A DNA stretch of 64,000 bases, taken from NCBI RefSeq assembly GCF_016598485.1, contig NZ_JAEMUW010000015.1, forward strand, positions 62,001-126,000. Direction: 5' to 3'. Shown piece after piece: positions 1 to 8,720 of this stretch. The position numbers and the translations under genes are program-made. The notes below the pieces were generated by a model. That model was given only the letters and a program-made list of their open reading frames with translations, made no database searches and was not told the origin of the DNA. Every line of letters begins with the position of its first letter. Positions within the stretch are counted from its first letter, which is position 1. This stretch comes from Micromonospora coerulea. GTDB taxonomy: Bacteria; Actinomycetota; Actinomycetes; Mycobacteriales; Micromonosporaceae.

Positions 1-347
1 CGTACGGCGGCGGGAGCGGTGTCCGACCAGATCCGGACCACCCCGCTGGGCCGGTCGAAGGCGGCCGCCGAGCGCCGGGCCCACCAGGCGTGCCGGGCGC
101 CGTCGCCGCCGGTCGGGACGGCGCGCCAGTAGCTGACGTCGTCCACGTCGGCGGGGCCGGCCGCGGGGCTGGCCAGCGCGACCAGGGCCCGCTGGGCGTC
201 GCAGAGGACGTGGAAGAGCAGGTCCGCCACCAGCCAGCCCTGGCAGCGTGTCGGTGTCTGCAACTCCGCGTCGTCGAGGCCGGTGACCACGGCGGTGATG
301 CCCTCGTACGCCTGGCGCAGGGCTTCGTCCTGCCGGATGGCCGTCAT
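1..347 (-). CDS. Maleylpyruvate isomerase N-terminal / DinB-like protein (partial)
   Basis: The gene reads leftwards off the window, so only the first ~115 residues are present. The product starts MTAIRQDEALRQAYEGITAV and contains the motif TPTRCQGWLVADLLFHV. This fits the mycothiol-dependent maleylpyruvate isomerase / DinB-like helical bundle, in which a helix with W-x-V-x-D-L-x-x-H carries a metal-binding His. I chose the ATG at 347. An in-frame GTG at 383 would add 12 residues, and neither has a clear ribosome site. Known members use mycothiol or bacillithiol as cofactor. The substrate here cannot be told, and the C-terminal half is outside the window. Confidence 0.6.
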   Translation of the reverse strand, partial: MTAIRQDEALRQAYEGITAVVTGLDDAELQTPTRCQGWLVADLLFHVLCDAQRALVALASPAAGPADVDDVSYWRAVPTGGDGARHAWWARRSAAAFDRPSGVVRIWSDTAPAAV

Positions 348-440
348 GCGGTGCAGAATGCCACGGCCGGGGTCGCTCGGCACGGCGGCCGGAACGGGTG
401 AGGGCCGGGCCGGCAGGTCGCCGACCCGGCCGTTCCGGGT

Positions 441-842
441 TCAGTCGAAGAGTTCGCCGAGGAAGCCGCCGTGGTGCTTCTTCCGCTTGTAGTGGCCGTG
501 GTAGCCGTAGTGCTGGCCCTGGCCGTACGCGGGCTGCGCGTAGCCGTGGCCGGGCGGCGGCGGGGGCGGCGGGACGGCACCGTACCCGGGCTGGTGCGGT
601 GCGGGGGGCGGGGGCGGGTACCCGCCACCGGCGGGCTGGGCGGCCGGCTTGGGGGCGCCGTGCTGCTGGTTCCAGGTCGCCTCGGCCTCGAAGAGCTTCT
701 CGAGTTCACCGCGGTCGAGGAAGATGCCGCGGCATTCGCCGCACTGGTCGATGATGACGCCGCTGCGCTCGTACTGGCGCATGTCTCCGTGACATTTGGG
801 GCAGGTGAGCTGCATGACATCGAAGGTACCCGGTGAGTTCAC
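441..842 (-). CDS. TFIIB-type zinc-ribbon protein with Pro/His/Tyr-rich tail
   Basis: Small protein of 133 residues. Residues ~13-50 form a zinc ribbon with two Cys pairs (CPKC and CGEC) and the GIFLDRGELEKL segment typical of the zf-TFIIB domain. The rest is low complexity: a Pro/Gly/Tyr-rich stretch, then His- and Lys-rich KRKKHHGGFLGELFD at the end. The GTG start at 842 overlaps the TGA of the upstream phosphoribosyltransferase gene as GTGA, so translation is probably coupled. An internal ATG at 815 (MQLTCPKC) would match the usual family start equally well. The function is unknown; the zinc ribbon suggests nucleic-acid or protein binding. Confidence 0.8.
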   Translation of the reverse strand: MNSPGTFDVMQLTCPKCHGDMRQYERSGVIIDQCGECRGIFLDRGELEKLFEAEATWNQQHGAPKPAAQPAGGGYPPPPPAPHQPGYGAVPPPPPPPGHGYAQPAYGQGQHYGYHGHYKRKKHHGGFLGELFD

Positions 843-1471
843 GCGGTGGCGGTCAGCGCCTCCGTGACCTCGTCGTCGGAGACCTCGTGGAAGTCGTCGT
901 AGTACGCCCCGACCGCACCGAAGTCCGGCGGGGTCTGGGCGCAGACCACCTGGTCGGCGTCGGCGGCCACCATCTCGTACGCCTGCTGGGAGCCGACCGG
1001 GACGGCGACCACCACGCGGGCGGCGCCCAGGTGCCGGGCCACCTGTACGGCGGCCCGCGCGGTGGCGCCGGTGGCCAGCCCGTCGTCGACGATGACCGCG
1101 GTCCGGCCGGTCAGCTCCAGCGGTGGCCGGCCGGCGCGGTAGCGGCGTTCCCGTCGGTCCAGTTCGGCCTGCTCCCGCTGCCGGACCTCGGCCCGGTCGT
1201 CCTCGCTCAGCCCGCCGGCGATCATCTCGTTGAGCACCTGCACCCCGCCGGGGCCGAGCGCGCCGTAGGCCACCTCGGGCGCCATGGGCATGCCGAGCTT
1301 GCGGACCACCAGCACGTCCAGCGGCGCGCCGAGCCGCTCCGCGACGACTTGGGCCACCGGGACGCCGCCGCGGACCAGCCCGAGCACGATGACATCCGAT
1401 TGCCCGGTGAGTCCGCTGAGCCGGTCGGCGAGCATCCGGCCGGCCTCGGCGCGGTCGCGATAGGTGGTCAT
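839..1471 (-). CDS. Phosphoribosyltransferase family protein
   Basis: A 210-residue type I phosphoribosyltransferase fold of the COG1926 kind. The PRPP-binding loop is VIVDDGLATGATARAA (~126-141), preceded by the hydrophobic strand expected of the family. The N-terminal half has VLGLVRGGVPVAQVVAERL and the VVRKLG segment. These proteins are annotated as predicted phosphoribosyltransferases of unknown substrate, not as a defined salvage enzyme. The start ATG has a GAGGAC site just upstream. It is followed, with a 4-base overlap, by the zinc-ribbon gene, so the two form a bicistronic unit. Confidence 0.85.
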   Translation of the reverse strand: MTTYRDRAEAGRMLADRLSGLTGQSDVIVLGLVRGGVPVAQVVAERLGAPLDVLVVRKLGMPMAPEVAYGALGPGGVQVLNEMIAGGLSEDDRAEVRQREQAELDRRERRYRAGRPPLELTGRTAVIVDDGLATGATARAAVQVARHLGAARVVVAVPVGSQQAYEMVAADADQVVCAQTPPDFGAVGAYYDDFHEVSDDEVTEALTATA

Positions 1472-1525
1472 GTCCTCAGGTCTACGCCCTGCCGGCCGGC
1501 CGCGCCCGGAACTTTCCGGGAAAGG

Positions 1526-2833
1526 TCAGCCGGTGGGCACCGGGCGGCGGGCGGCCCGGGCCCCGGCGAGCGCCAGCGCGGGCGCCCAGACCAGCAGGGC
1601 CAGCGGGTAGAGCAGGTAGCCGAATCGGGTCGAGGGCATCAGCAGGATCGCCGCGAGCAGCCCGTACCCGCAGATCAGCGCCGCGGCGGCGGCCGTGCGT
1701 GGCGGGCGGCGCAGGAGCCGGACGGCGATCGCCACCCCGACGGCCACCAGCAGCGCGGCGGCGATCGCCCGGCCGGCGGGGAGCTGCGTGGCGATCAGGT
1801 GGCCGGGGAACGGCGACTGCGCCGGACTGGTCACCAGCCCGTGCCCGAGTGGGAAGCGGAGCACGTTCTCCACCAGGGCGTCCCGGTCCACCAGCAGCGC
1901 GGGCACCAGCGCGGCCACCGGCAGTCCGACCGCGCCGAGGGCGGCGCGGGCACCGGCCCGGCGGGTGCCGGCCCAGCAGATCAACACGACGGCCACCGGC
2001 CAGGCGAAGAGCTTCAGCGCGCCGGCCACCCCCACCGCGAGGCCGGCCCGGCCGGGCCGGTCGGCGGCGGCCAGGGCGAGGGCCAGCAGGCAGAGCGCCA
2101 GTACGGGCAGGTCGTCGCCGCCGGTGGCCAGGGTCAGCGCGCAGACCTGCAGCACGGTCGCCGCCTGTACGCCCCGCAGCACGGCGGCGTCCGGGCGTCC
2201 CGGCGCTGCGGCGGTCCCGGCCCGCAGGGTGCCCACGGCCAGGGCGAGCACCAGCGCGGTGGCCAGCGCGAACCAGACCCGCGAGTCGGTCCACCAGGCG
2301 TCGACGGCGGCCCGGGGCAGCCCGAACAGCGCCATCCCCGGCTGGTACGGGGTGTAGCCGAGCAGTTGCTCGGTGGGGGGCAGCGCGGCGATCGCGTCGT
2401 GCCCGAGGTACGGGGTGCCGTGCTCGGCGAGCCGAGCGCCGGCCTGCTCGACCACCACCACCTCCTCCTGCGCCCGGTCGGTACGCCCCGCCGCCCGCTG
2501 GATGCTGAGCACCGCCAACGGCAGCAGAGTGGTGGTCGCCCAGGCGACGGCGGTCACCGCCGCGCGGGCGGCGAGCCCGGCGGGCGCGGCGTCCGGTCGG
2601 CGCCGCCGGAGCAGCAGCTGACCGGTCACCGCGAGCGCCGCCACCAGGTAGCCCACGGCGGCGATGGTCCCCCAGCCGCGGTGCGGCGGGAGGGTGGAGG
2701 TGGCGGCGGTGACCGCGGCGAAGACCGCGGAGACCGCGTACAGGCCGAGGTCGAGGGCGAGGCCGCCGGCGGCGGAGTCCAGGGCCCGCCAGCGCTGGCG
2801 GCTGCGGGAGATCCGGTCGGGGGCGGCGGTCAC
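1526..2833 (-). CDS. GT87-like integral membrane glycosyltransferase
   Basis: A 435-residue polytopic membrane protein with roughly ten hydrophobic segments separated by short charged loops. The pattern fits the DUF2029/GT87 polyprenyl-phosphate-mannose mannosyltransferases of actinobacteria: a long lumenal loop after the early helices and Arg-rich cytosolic ends. Such enzymes extend lipomannan or PIM-type glycolipids on the outer face of the membrane. Assignment rests on membrane topology and overall likeness, because I see no short catalytic motif. The GTG start at 2833 has a CAGACT hexamer 7 bases upstream, which suggests a leaderless mRNA. A second protein of this type lies at 8721-10160. 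Confidence 0.55.
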   Translation of the reverse strand: MTAAPDRISRSRQRWRALDSAAGGLALDLGLYAVSAVFAAVTAATSTLPPHRGWGTIAAVGYLVAALAVTGQLLLRRRRPDAAPAGLAARAAVTAVAWATTTLLPLAVLSIQRAAGRTDRAQEEVVVVEQAGARLAEHGTPYLGHDAIAALPPTEQLLGYTPYQPGMALFGLPRAAVDAWWTDSRVWFALATALVLALAVGTLRAGTAAAPGRPDAAVLRGVQAATVLQVCALTLATGGDDLPVLALCLLALALAAADRPGRAGLAVGVAGALKLFAWPVAVVLICWAGTRRAGARAALGAVGLPVAALVPALLVDRDALVENVLRFPLGHGLVTSPAQSPFPGHLIATQLPAGRAIAAALLVAVGVAIAVRLLRRPPRTAAAAALICGYGLLAAILLMPSTRFGYLLYPLALLVWAPALALAGARAARRPVPTG

Positions 2834-2869
2834 GCGGGCAAGTCTGGCAGACGGCCGATTCGCCTCCGG

Positions 2870-5428
2870 TCAGCGTCGCCGGGGCTCGTCGGCGGTCTGG
2901 CCGGCGGCGGGTGCGGTGGCGCCGGCTGGGCGAGTGCGAGCGCCCTGGCGCCGGCCGGGGAGGCGGATCACGGCCCCCGCGTCGTGCAGCGCGGGCGCCA
3001 GGGTGCCCGGCCGTCCGCCCGCGCCACGCTGGAGGGCGGCGAGCAGCGCGCCGGCCGGCAGCGGCCGGGCGAAGAGATGACCCTGCCCGGCGGCGCAGCC
3101 CAGCTCCCACAGCGCGCGCCGCTGCGGCTCCCTCTCCACGCCCTCGGCGACCACCGCCAGGTCGAGGCTGCGGCCCAGGTCCAGGGTGGAGCGGATCACC
3201 GCGGCGGCCTCGGCCGAGGTCTCCATCGCGGTCACGAAGCTGCGGTCGATCTTCAGCTCGTGCACCGGGATGCGGGAGAGCAGGGAGAGTGACGAATAGC
3301 CGGTGCCGAAGTCGTCGAGGGCGAGCCGGACGCCGGAATCGCGGAGCCGGCTGAGCACCCGGTCGACCACGTCGAGCTGGCTCAGCGTCAGCGTCTCGGT
3401 CAGTTCCAGCACCAGCCGGTCCGGCGGCAGGTCGTGTGCCCGCAGCCGGGCCAGCACGGCGCCGGGGAAGCGGGCGTCGAGCAGGCTGCGCGGCGAGACG
3501 TTCACCGACACCGGCAGGTCGAAGCCGGCGGCGCGCCAGCTGCCGGCCGCGACGAGCGCCTGATCGAGGATCGCCTCCGCGAACGCGGGCAGCAGGCCGG
3601 AGCGTTCCACCGCCTCCAGGAAGCGCAGCGGGTCGATCAGGCCGTGCGTCGGGTGGTGCCAGCGGGCCAGCGCTTCCGCGCCGGTGACCTCGCCGCTGCC
3701 CAGGTCGACGATGGGCTGGAAGTTGACCGTGAATTCGTGGTCGGCCACCGCCCGGGGCAGCTCGCCGCCGAGGGTGAGCCGGCCCAGGTCGGCGGTGTCC
3801 CGCGTCGGGGCGTACGTGGAGATCCGCTGGCCGGCCCGTTTGGCCTGGTACATCGCGACGTCGGCGCGGCGCAGCAGCTCGGCGATCCCGCCGGTGGCCG
3901 GGGCGACGGCGATGCCGCCGCTGGCTTCCACGCTGATCCGCATGCCGTCCAGGTCGAGCGGCTCGTGCAGGACGGCCAGCAGGGCCTCCGCCCGGTGCGC
4001 GGCGACCGCCGGGGCCGGCAGTCCCCGCAGCAGTACGGCGAACTCGTCCCCGCCGAGCCGGGCCACCAGGTCACCCGGGCGGGTCGCGTCGCGCAACCGG
4101 TCGGCGACCTGCATCAGCACCTGGTCCCCGGCGCCGTGCCCGAGCGTGTCGTTGACCTCCTTGAAGTGGTTGAGGTCGATCAGCACCAGCGCGGTCACCC
4201 CGTCGGCGTGCCGGTTGGTGAGCTGCTCGGTGCCCTCGTCCAGCAGCTGACGCCGGTTGGCCAGCCCGGTCAGCGCGTCGTGCGCGGCGGCGTGGGCGTG
4301 CTCCTCGGCGATCCGGGCCAGCTCCGCGTACGCCTGCGCGTTGCGGACCGCCGTGCAGAGCGCGGAGGCGAAGGTACGCAGGGTGTACCGCTCCCGCTCG
4401 GAGAGCTCGACCGGGCCGGCGAAGCGCAGCCGCAGGACACCGAGGTCGATCGCCCGGTCGTGCCCCTCCAGGGCGACCGGGATGACCGTCCCGGTCACCG
4501 GGCTCGGCTCGTCGGCGTCCCCGTCGTACCCGATGCCGGCGGTGCCGCCGCGAACCGTTCGGCCGCTGTCCCGCAGCTCGATCTCGACCTGGTCGGCGGA
4601 GAAGAGTTCGGCGGCCTGGGTGACGGCGGTGGTGAGCACCTCGTCAAGGTCGACGACGTTGAGTGCGTCGGTGGTCCGGGCGAGCCGTTGCCAGGCCTGC
4701 TGCTCGGTGCGCGTGCGGATCCGGGTCGAGTACGCGAGGTGCAGGCTGAGCACCAGCGGCGGCACGGCAAGCAGCAGCCGGGCGTCGGCTCGGAGGATGA
4801 CCAGGGTGCAGACGGCGACCACGAACCGGACGGCGAAGCCGGCGATCCGGAGGTCCAGGTTGCTGCGGAACTGGCGGGAGATCCGGGTCCCGGAGGCGAG
4901 CGCGATGACGGGAATGGCCAGCAGGTCGTCGAGGAGCGCGACCGCGAGATAGGCGATGCCCAGTGGCACCACCATGTCCAGCGGATCGCTGGGCGGCCAG
5001 GTCCAGCCCATGAGGGCCAGGGCGGTGCCGGCGCCCCAGGCGACCATGACGTTCTTGCCCACCCCGAAGGCCATCTTCATGGGTGAGAGGCGCAGCGAGG
5101 CGAGGGCGAGGCCGACGCCGGTGCAGAGCACGACCCAGGGAGTGGGCAGAATTGCGGCGCCGATGACGATGGCGGTCTCGTTCCAGCTGATCGACTGCGT
5201 GGTCGACCTGATCCGCACCCGGGCCTTCACCAGCGTGCCGACCGCGATCATGAAGGTCAGCATCACGAGCGTCGCCACGTCGTTCGCGGATCGCGGTGGG
5301 GCGTGGAACAGTGCGCCGGGTAGGGCGCCGGCGAGGACGACAGCGGCGACAACGACGACGAGACCGACTAGCAGCCTCAGCCGCCGATCGGTCTCATTCT
5401 TTCGCCGCTGCCGCTGGGAAAGAGTCAT
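2870..5428 (-). CDS. Membrane GAF-GGDEF-EAL cyclic-di-GMP protein
   Basis: An 852-residue bifunctional signalling protein. About 240 N-terminal residues form 6-8 membrane helices. A GAF-like region follows (~255-380), then a diguanylate cyclase domain with intact GGDEF near residue 457 and the RxxD inhibitory site five residues before it (RPGDLVARLGGDEF). A complete EAL phosphodiesterase domain ends the core: GAEALARW near 581, DDFGTGYSS near 705, ELKIDRSFV and VAEGVE. Both active sites look whole, so it may make and degrade c-di-GMP. A basic Pro/Arg-rich tail follows the EAL domain. The ATG is preceded by GGGGGCGG. A TAGGCT hexamer lies about 35 bases upstream. Confidence 0.93.
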   Translation of the reverse strand: MTLSQRQRRKNETDRRLRLLVGLVVVVAAVVLAGALPGALFHAPPRSANDVATLVMLTFMIAVGTLVKARVRIRSTTQSISWNETAIVIGAAILPTPWVVLCTGVGLALASLRLSPMKMAFGVGKNVMVAWGAGTALALMGWTWPPSDPLDMVVPLGIAYLAVALLDDLLAIPVIALASGTRISRQFRSNLDLRIAGFAVRFVVAVCTLVILRADARLLLAVPPLVLSLHLAYSTRIRTRTEQQAWQRLARTTDALNVVDLDEVLTTAVTQAAELFSADQVEIELRDSGRTVRGGTAGIGYDGDADEPSPVTGTVIPVALEGHDRAIDLGVLRLRFAGPVELSERERYTLRTFASALCTAVRNAQAYAELARIAEEHAHAAAHDALTGLANRRQLLDEGTEQLTNRHADGVTALVLIDLNHFKEVNDTLGHGAGDQVLMQVADRLRDATRPGDLVARLGGDEFAVLLRGLPAPAVAAHRAEALLAVLHEPLDLDGMRISVEASGGIAVAPATGGIAELLRRADVAMYQAKRAGQRISTYAPTRDTADLGRLTLGGELPRAVADHEFTVNFQPIVDLGSGEVTGAEALARWHHPTHGLIDPLRFLEAVERSGLLPAFAEAILDQALVAAGSWRAAGFDLPVSVNVSPRSLLDARFPGAVLARLRAHDLPPDRLVLELTETLTLSQLDVVDRVLSRLRDSGVRLALDDFGTGYSSLSLLSRIPVHELKIDRSFVTAMETSAEAAAVIRSTLDLGRSLDLAVVAEGVEREPQRRALWELGCAAGQGHLFARPLPAGALLAALQRGAGGRPGTLAPALHDAGAVIRLPGRRQGARTRPAGATAPAAGQTADEPRRR

Positions 5429-5990
5429 GCCGCCCCCAGAGCACTGCCTCTGCCGTATCCGCAGCCTACCGTCGGGGTACTCGTTCTCCCAGGCTCAGTT
5501 TCAGTTCCAGTCGGTGCCACGCATCGCGTTTCCCCCTTCATGACCCGGTGCCATTCGGGACCGTTTCGGAGGAGGGATGTTTCCCTCTGGCAAGCAGAGT
5601 AAGAGCGATCAGGGGAGTTCTGAAGCAATAAATGTCGCTATGCGCAACATTAGCCAAGCTCGGAGCGGTTTGTCACGGTGTGTCCACCGGTCCTGAGCGG
5701 AGCGAGAGGGCGTGTCTTCGCTCCGCGTCGGTGTGATCGCTCACCGCTGCCGTGACCGGTCCGGCCAGTGCCCTTCCTTCAGTGTCGCGGAAGGGAAAGG
5801 GTGTTCCATCCGCAGATCGGGCAGGTCGCCGGTCAATTCGGTCAGAAACGAGGGATACTCATTATCCCCTTCGATCCGTGGCTGCGCCGGTAACAACTCG
5901 AATCCGCACCATCGGCGGCTGCCGACGCTGACCCAGCCGGCGACGGTCGAGCGGCGCGGTGGGTCGTACCGGAAAGATAGGCTCGCGGCC
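5429..5990. other. Intergenic region between divergent GGDEF-EAL and moaC genes
   Basis: This 562-base stretch carries the 5' flanks of two divergent genes. I see no coding region with convincing codon pattern. It is less GC-rich than its surroundings in places (around 5620-5660 and 5850-5870). It contains a small inverted repeat, GGGATA-CTCAT-TATCCC (5852-5868), a TAGGCT hexamer on the minus strand for the GGDEF-EAL gene (agccta at 5463-5468) and the moaC -10 element at 5978-5983. I could not fit any known riboswitch consensus to it. Confidence 0.5.
5978..5983 (+). promoter_or_regulatory. -10 element of leaderless moaC promoter
   Basis: TAGGCT lies 7 bases before the moaC GTG, the spacing expected when transcription starts at the start codon itself. 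No good -35 is visible. Confidence 0.6.
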
Positions 5991-6482
5991 GTGACCGAAC
6001 CCGCGCAGCTCACCCACGTCGACCCGGCCGGCGCGGCCCGGATGGTCGACGTCTCCGCCAAGCCGGTCTCCGGCCGGCTCGCCGTCGCCGCCGGCCGGCT
6101 CCGCACCACCGCCGAGGTCATCGACCTGCTGCGCCGCGACGGCCTGCCCAAGGGCGACGCGCTCGCCGTAGGCCGGCTGGCCGGGATCATGGGCGCCAAG
6201 CGCACCCCGGACCTGATCCCGCTCTGCCACCCCATCGCCCTGCACGGGGTGACCGTCGACCTGCGACTGACCGACGACACGGTGGAGATCACCGCGACCG
6301 CGAAGACCGCCGACCGGACGGGGGTTGAGATGGAGGCGCTGACCGCGGTGGCCGTCGCCGGCCTCGCCCTGGTCGACATGGTGAAGGCCGTCGACCCGGC
6401 GGCCAGCGTGGACGCGGTCCGGGTGCTCCGCAAGTCCGGCGGCAAGACCGGCGAGTGGGTGCGGCCGGAGGACCGGCCGTGA
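5991..6482 (+). CDS. moaC: Cyclic pyranopterin monophosphate synthase MoaC
   Basis: MoaC converts the MoaA product (3',8-cyclo-7,8-dihydro-GTP) to cyclic pyranopterin monophosphate, the first stable intermediate of molybdenum cofactor synthesis. The 163-residue product has family-typical length. It carries KRTPDLIPLCHPI and VEMEALTAVAVAGLALVDMVKA, the latter with the conserved Asp and Lys of the active site. The frame is open to 5712, but homology begins at the GTG at 5991. That GTG lies 7 bases after TAGGCT, which also settles the start. The TGA overlaps the next GTG as GTGA, so moaC and mog are translationally coupled. Confidence 0.95.
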   Translation: MTEPAQLTHVDPAGAARMVDVSAKPVSGRLAVAAGRLRTTAEVIDLLRRDGLPKGDALAVGRLAGIMGAKRTPDLIPLCHPIALHGVTVDLRLTDDTVEITATAKTADRTGVEMEALTAVAVAGLALVDMVKAVDPAASVDAVRVLRKSGGKTGEWVRPEDRP

Positions 6483-6949
6483 TCCGGGCCCGGGTGGTCG
6501 TTGCCTCCAACCGGGCGTCCGCCGGCGTCTACGCCGACACCAGCGGCCCGCTGCTGGTCGCGGGCCTGCGCGAGCTGGGCTGCGAGGTCGACGAGCCGGT
6601 CGTGGTGCCGGACGGCGACCCGGTCGGCGAGGCGCTGCGCGCGGCCCGGGCGGACGGCGTCGACGTGGTGCTGACCAGCGGCGGGACCGGCATCACGCCG
6701 ACCGACCGGACGCCGGACGTGACTCGGGCGCTGCTGGACTACGAGATTCCCGGCATCGCCGAGGCGGTCCGGGCGCACAGCCGGGACCGGGTCCCCACCT
6801 CCGCGCTCTCCCGAGGAGTCGCCGGGGTGGCGGGCCGGATGCTGGTGGTCAACCTGCCCGGTTCCACCGGCGGCGCGAAGGACGGCCTCGCCGTGCTCGG
6901 GCCGATCCTGCGCCACGCCGTCGACCAGCTCCGCGGTGGCGACCACTGA
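6479..6949 (+). CDS. mog: Molybdopterin adenylyltransferase, MogA/MoaB family
   Basis: This enzyme adenylates molybdopterin before metal insertion. The 156-residue protein begins VIRARVVVASNRASAG and has the MPT-binding TSGGTGI motif (~64-70), then PTDRTPDVT and NLPGSTGGAKDGLAVL, as in MogA/MoaB proteins. The GTG at 6479 overlaps the moaC stop by four bases. An upstream in-frame start at 6455 would place eight extra residues inside moaC and is less likely. It is followed 32 bases later by moeA, which has its own promoter-like element. Actinobacterial members are called both MogA and MoaB. The adenylyltransferase role is inferred from the family. Confidence 0.9.
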   Translation: MIRARVVVASNRASAGVYADTSGPLLVAGLRELGCEVDEPVVVPDGDPVGEALRAARADGVDVVLTSGGTGITPTDRTPDVTRALLDYEIPGIAEAVRAHSRDRVPTSALSRGVAGVAGRMLVVNLPGSTGGAKDGLAVLGPILRHAVDQLRGGDH

Positions 6950-6975
6950 CGGCGCGGGGCAGCCGGCGATAGGCT
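6946..6975 (+). promoter_or_regulatory. Promoter of moeA
   Basis: CTGACG (6946-6951) and TAGGCT (6970-6975) are 18 bases apart. The -10 element ends 6 bases before the moeA ATG. This fits a housekeeping-type promoter giving a leaderless transcript, so moeA can be expressed apart from moaC-mog. Confidence 0.6.
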
Positions 6976-6981
6976 CGCCGG

Positions 6982-8241
6982 ATGAGCACGGAAACCGCAG
7001 CCGCCGCGGCCCAGCTGGCCGCGCCGCCGCCGGCCGGCTGGGAGGAGGCCCGCTCCCGGGTGTACGCCGTCGGCCTCGCCGCCGCGCTTCCCGCCGTCAA
7101 CCGGCCGCTCGCCGACGCCGACGGCCACACCCTCGCCGAGCCACTGACCACCCGGACGGACCTGCCGGCCTTCCCCACCTCCAGCGTGGACGGCTGGGCG
7201 GTGCGCGGGGACGGGCCGTGGGAGGTCGTCGGGCGGGTGCTCGCGGGGAACACCCCGTCGCCGCTGACCGCCGACGGCACCACCGTCGAGATCGCCACCG
7301 GCGCGATGGTCCCGGAGGGCACCAGCGCCATCCTGCGTGTTGAGGAGTCCGACCGGACCGCCGACGGCCGGGTCACCGGCACGCCCCGCCCCACGCCGGA
7401 GTGGCGCCAGCCGGGCGAGGAGGCGGACGCCGGCGAGGAACTGCTCCCCACCGGCACCCCGGTCGACCCGGCGCTGATCGGGCTGGCCGCCTCCTGCGGC
7501 CACGACACCCTGCGGGTCCGTCGGCAGCCCCGTGCCGCGCTGCTGGTCTTCGGCGACGAGTTGCTGACCGCCGGCCCGCCGGCGGCCGGGCGGGTCCGCG
7601 ACGCCCTCGGCCCGGCCGTGCCCGCCTGGCTGCGCCGGTACGGCTGCCAGGTGCGCCCGACCGACGTGGTCGGGCCGGTGGCGGACACCCTTCCCGCCCA
7701 CGTGGCCGCCGTCCGGGCGGCGCTCGCCAACGCCGACCTGGTCTGCACCACCGGCGGCACCATGCACGGCCCGGTCGACCACCTGCACCCGACGCTGGAG
7801 GCGCTCGGCGCCGACTACGTGGTCAACACCGTCGCCGTCCGTCCCGGCTTCCCGATGCTGCTGGCCCGGCTGGTCGACGCCGACGGCCGGGTGCGGTTCG
7901 TCGCCGGCCTCCCCGGCAATCCGCAGTCCGCCATCGTCGCGCTGGTCTCACTGGTCGCGCCGCTGCTCGCCGGCCTCCAGGGCCGGCCGATGCCGGCGCT
8001 GCCGCAGGCCACCCTCGCCGAGCCGGTGCCCGGTCGCGGGGACTACACGCACCTCGCCCTGGTCCGGCTGGACCGGGCCGCCGGCACCGCCCATCCGGTA
8101 CGCCACGTCGGCTCGGCGATGCTGCGCGGCCTGGCCGGCGCGGACGGCTTCGCGGTGATCCGGCCCGGCACCAGCGGCGAGGTCGGGGCGCGGGTGCCGG
8201 TCGTACCGCTGCCGTTGACCCCCGGGGAGCGGACGTGGTGA
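6982..8241 (+). CDS. moeA: Molybdopterin molybdenumtransferase MoeA
   Basis: MoeA inserts molybdate into adenylated molybdopterin. The 419-residue protein has the N-terminal signature DLPAFPTSSVDGWAVRG, a middle beta-rich domain, then the MogA-like domain with TTGGTMHGPVDHL and the C-terminal LPGNPQSAI segment. The usual K-P-G-x-P motif reads RPGFP, and the TTGG region differs from the E. coli form. The variant resembles actinobacterial MoeA paralogs, so exact specificity is less certain than for the rest of the set. The ATG lies 6 bases after TAGGCT. The stop overlaps the moaE start (GTGA). Confidence 0.9.
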   Translation: MSTETAAAAAQLAAPPPAGWEEARSRVYAVGLAAALPAVNRPLADADGHTLAEPLTTRTDLPAFPTSSVDGWAVRGDGPWEVVGRVLAGNTPSPLTADGTTVEIATGAMVPEGTSAILRVEESDRTADGRVTGTPRPTPEWRQPGEEADAGEELLPTGTPVDPALIGLAASCGHDTLRVRRQPRAALLVFGDELLTAGPPAAGRVRDALGPAVPAWLRRYGCQVRPTDVVGPVADTLPAHVAAVRAALANADLVCTTGGTMHGPVDHLHPTLEALGADYVVNTVAVRPGFPMLLARLVDADGRVRFVAGLPGNPQSAIVALVSLVAPLLAGLQGRPMPALPQATLAEPVPGRGDYTHLALVRLDRAAGTAHPVRHVGSAMLRGLAGADGFAVIRPGTSGEVGARVPVVPLPLTPGERTW

Positions 8242-8669
8242 GCCCGGCCGGCACCATCGTCCACGGCACCGTCACCGAGCAGCCGCTCGACCTCGCCGCG
8301 CACGAGGCGGCGGTGGCCGACCAGCGGGCCGGCGCGGTGGTCTCCTTCCAGGGCGTGGTCCGCGACCACGACCACGGCCGCGCGGTGATCAGCCTGGAGT
8401 ACGAGGGCCACCCGAGCGCCGGGACCGTGCTGCGGGAGGTCGCCGCCGAGGTGGCCGCGGACCCGGACGTCTACGCGGTGGCCGTCTCGCACCGGATCGG
8501 CCCGCTGGAGATCGGTGACGTGGCCCTCGTCGCGGCGGTCAGCACCGCCCACCGGGCCGTCGCGTTCGCGGCCTGCGCGCGGCTCGTCGACGAGGTGAAG
8601 GCGCGGTTGCCGATCTGGAAGCGGCAGGTCTTCGCGGACGGCACCGAGGAGTGGGTCAACTGCCCCTGA
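8238..8669 (+). CDS. moaE: Molybdopterin synthase large subunit MoaE
   Basis: MoaE is the catalytic subunit that, with the thiocarboxylated MoaD, adds the two dithiolene sulfurs to cPMP. The 143-residue product has GAVVSFQGVVRDHDHG, LEYEGHPSAG, VSHRIGPLEIGD and the catalytic Lys-containing end VDEVKARLPIWKRQVFADG. The start could be GTG 8235 or GTG 8238. I prefer 8238 because it makes the GTGA overlap with moeA. Its partner moaD is not here but 12 kb away at 20169-20414, on the opposite strand. A short stem-loop (8681-8695) follows the gene. Confidence 0.93.
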   Translation: MSPAGTIVHGTVTEQPLDLAAHEAAVADQRAGAVVSFQGVVRDHDHGRAVISLEYEGHPSAGTVLREVAAEVAADPDVYAVAVSHRIGPLEIGDVALVAAVSTAHRAVAFAACARLVDEVKARLPIWKRQVFADGTEEWVNCP

Positions 8670-8680
8670 CCGGCCGGTCG

Positions 8681-8695
8681 CGGCGGTGGCCGCCG
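8681..8695. terminator. Possible small stem-loop terminator after moaE
   Basis: A 6-bp GC stem (CGGCGG / CCGCCG) with loop TGG lies between the convergent moaE and membrane glycosyltransferase genes. There is no T tract. The call rests on position and stem only. Confidence 0.3.
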
Positions 8696-8720
8696 GTGGT
8701 GGCCGTTCCGGGCGGGACGG

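Noticed and set aside
833..3292. Long open frame on the + strand over the first genes
   Set aside because: It is antisense to three recognisable minus-strand genes, is Gly/Arg-rich and has no domain. Such frames are normal in very GC-rich DNA.
5429..5990. Possible riboswitch (c-di-GMP or molybdenum cofactor) between GGDEF-EAL and moaC
   Set aside because: No consensus stem or conserved bases could be fitted. A leaderless moaC promoter lies at the end, which leaves no room for a 5' UTR aptamer on that side.
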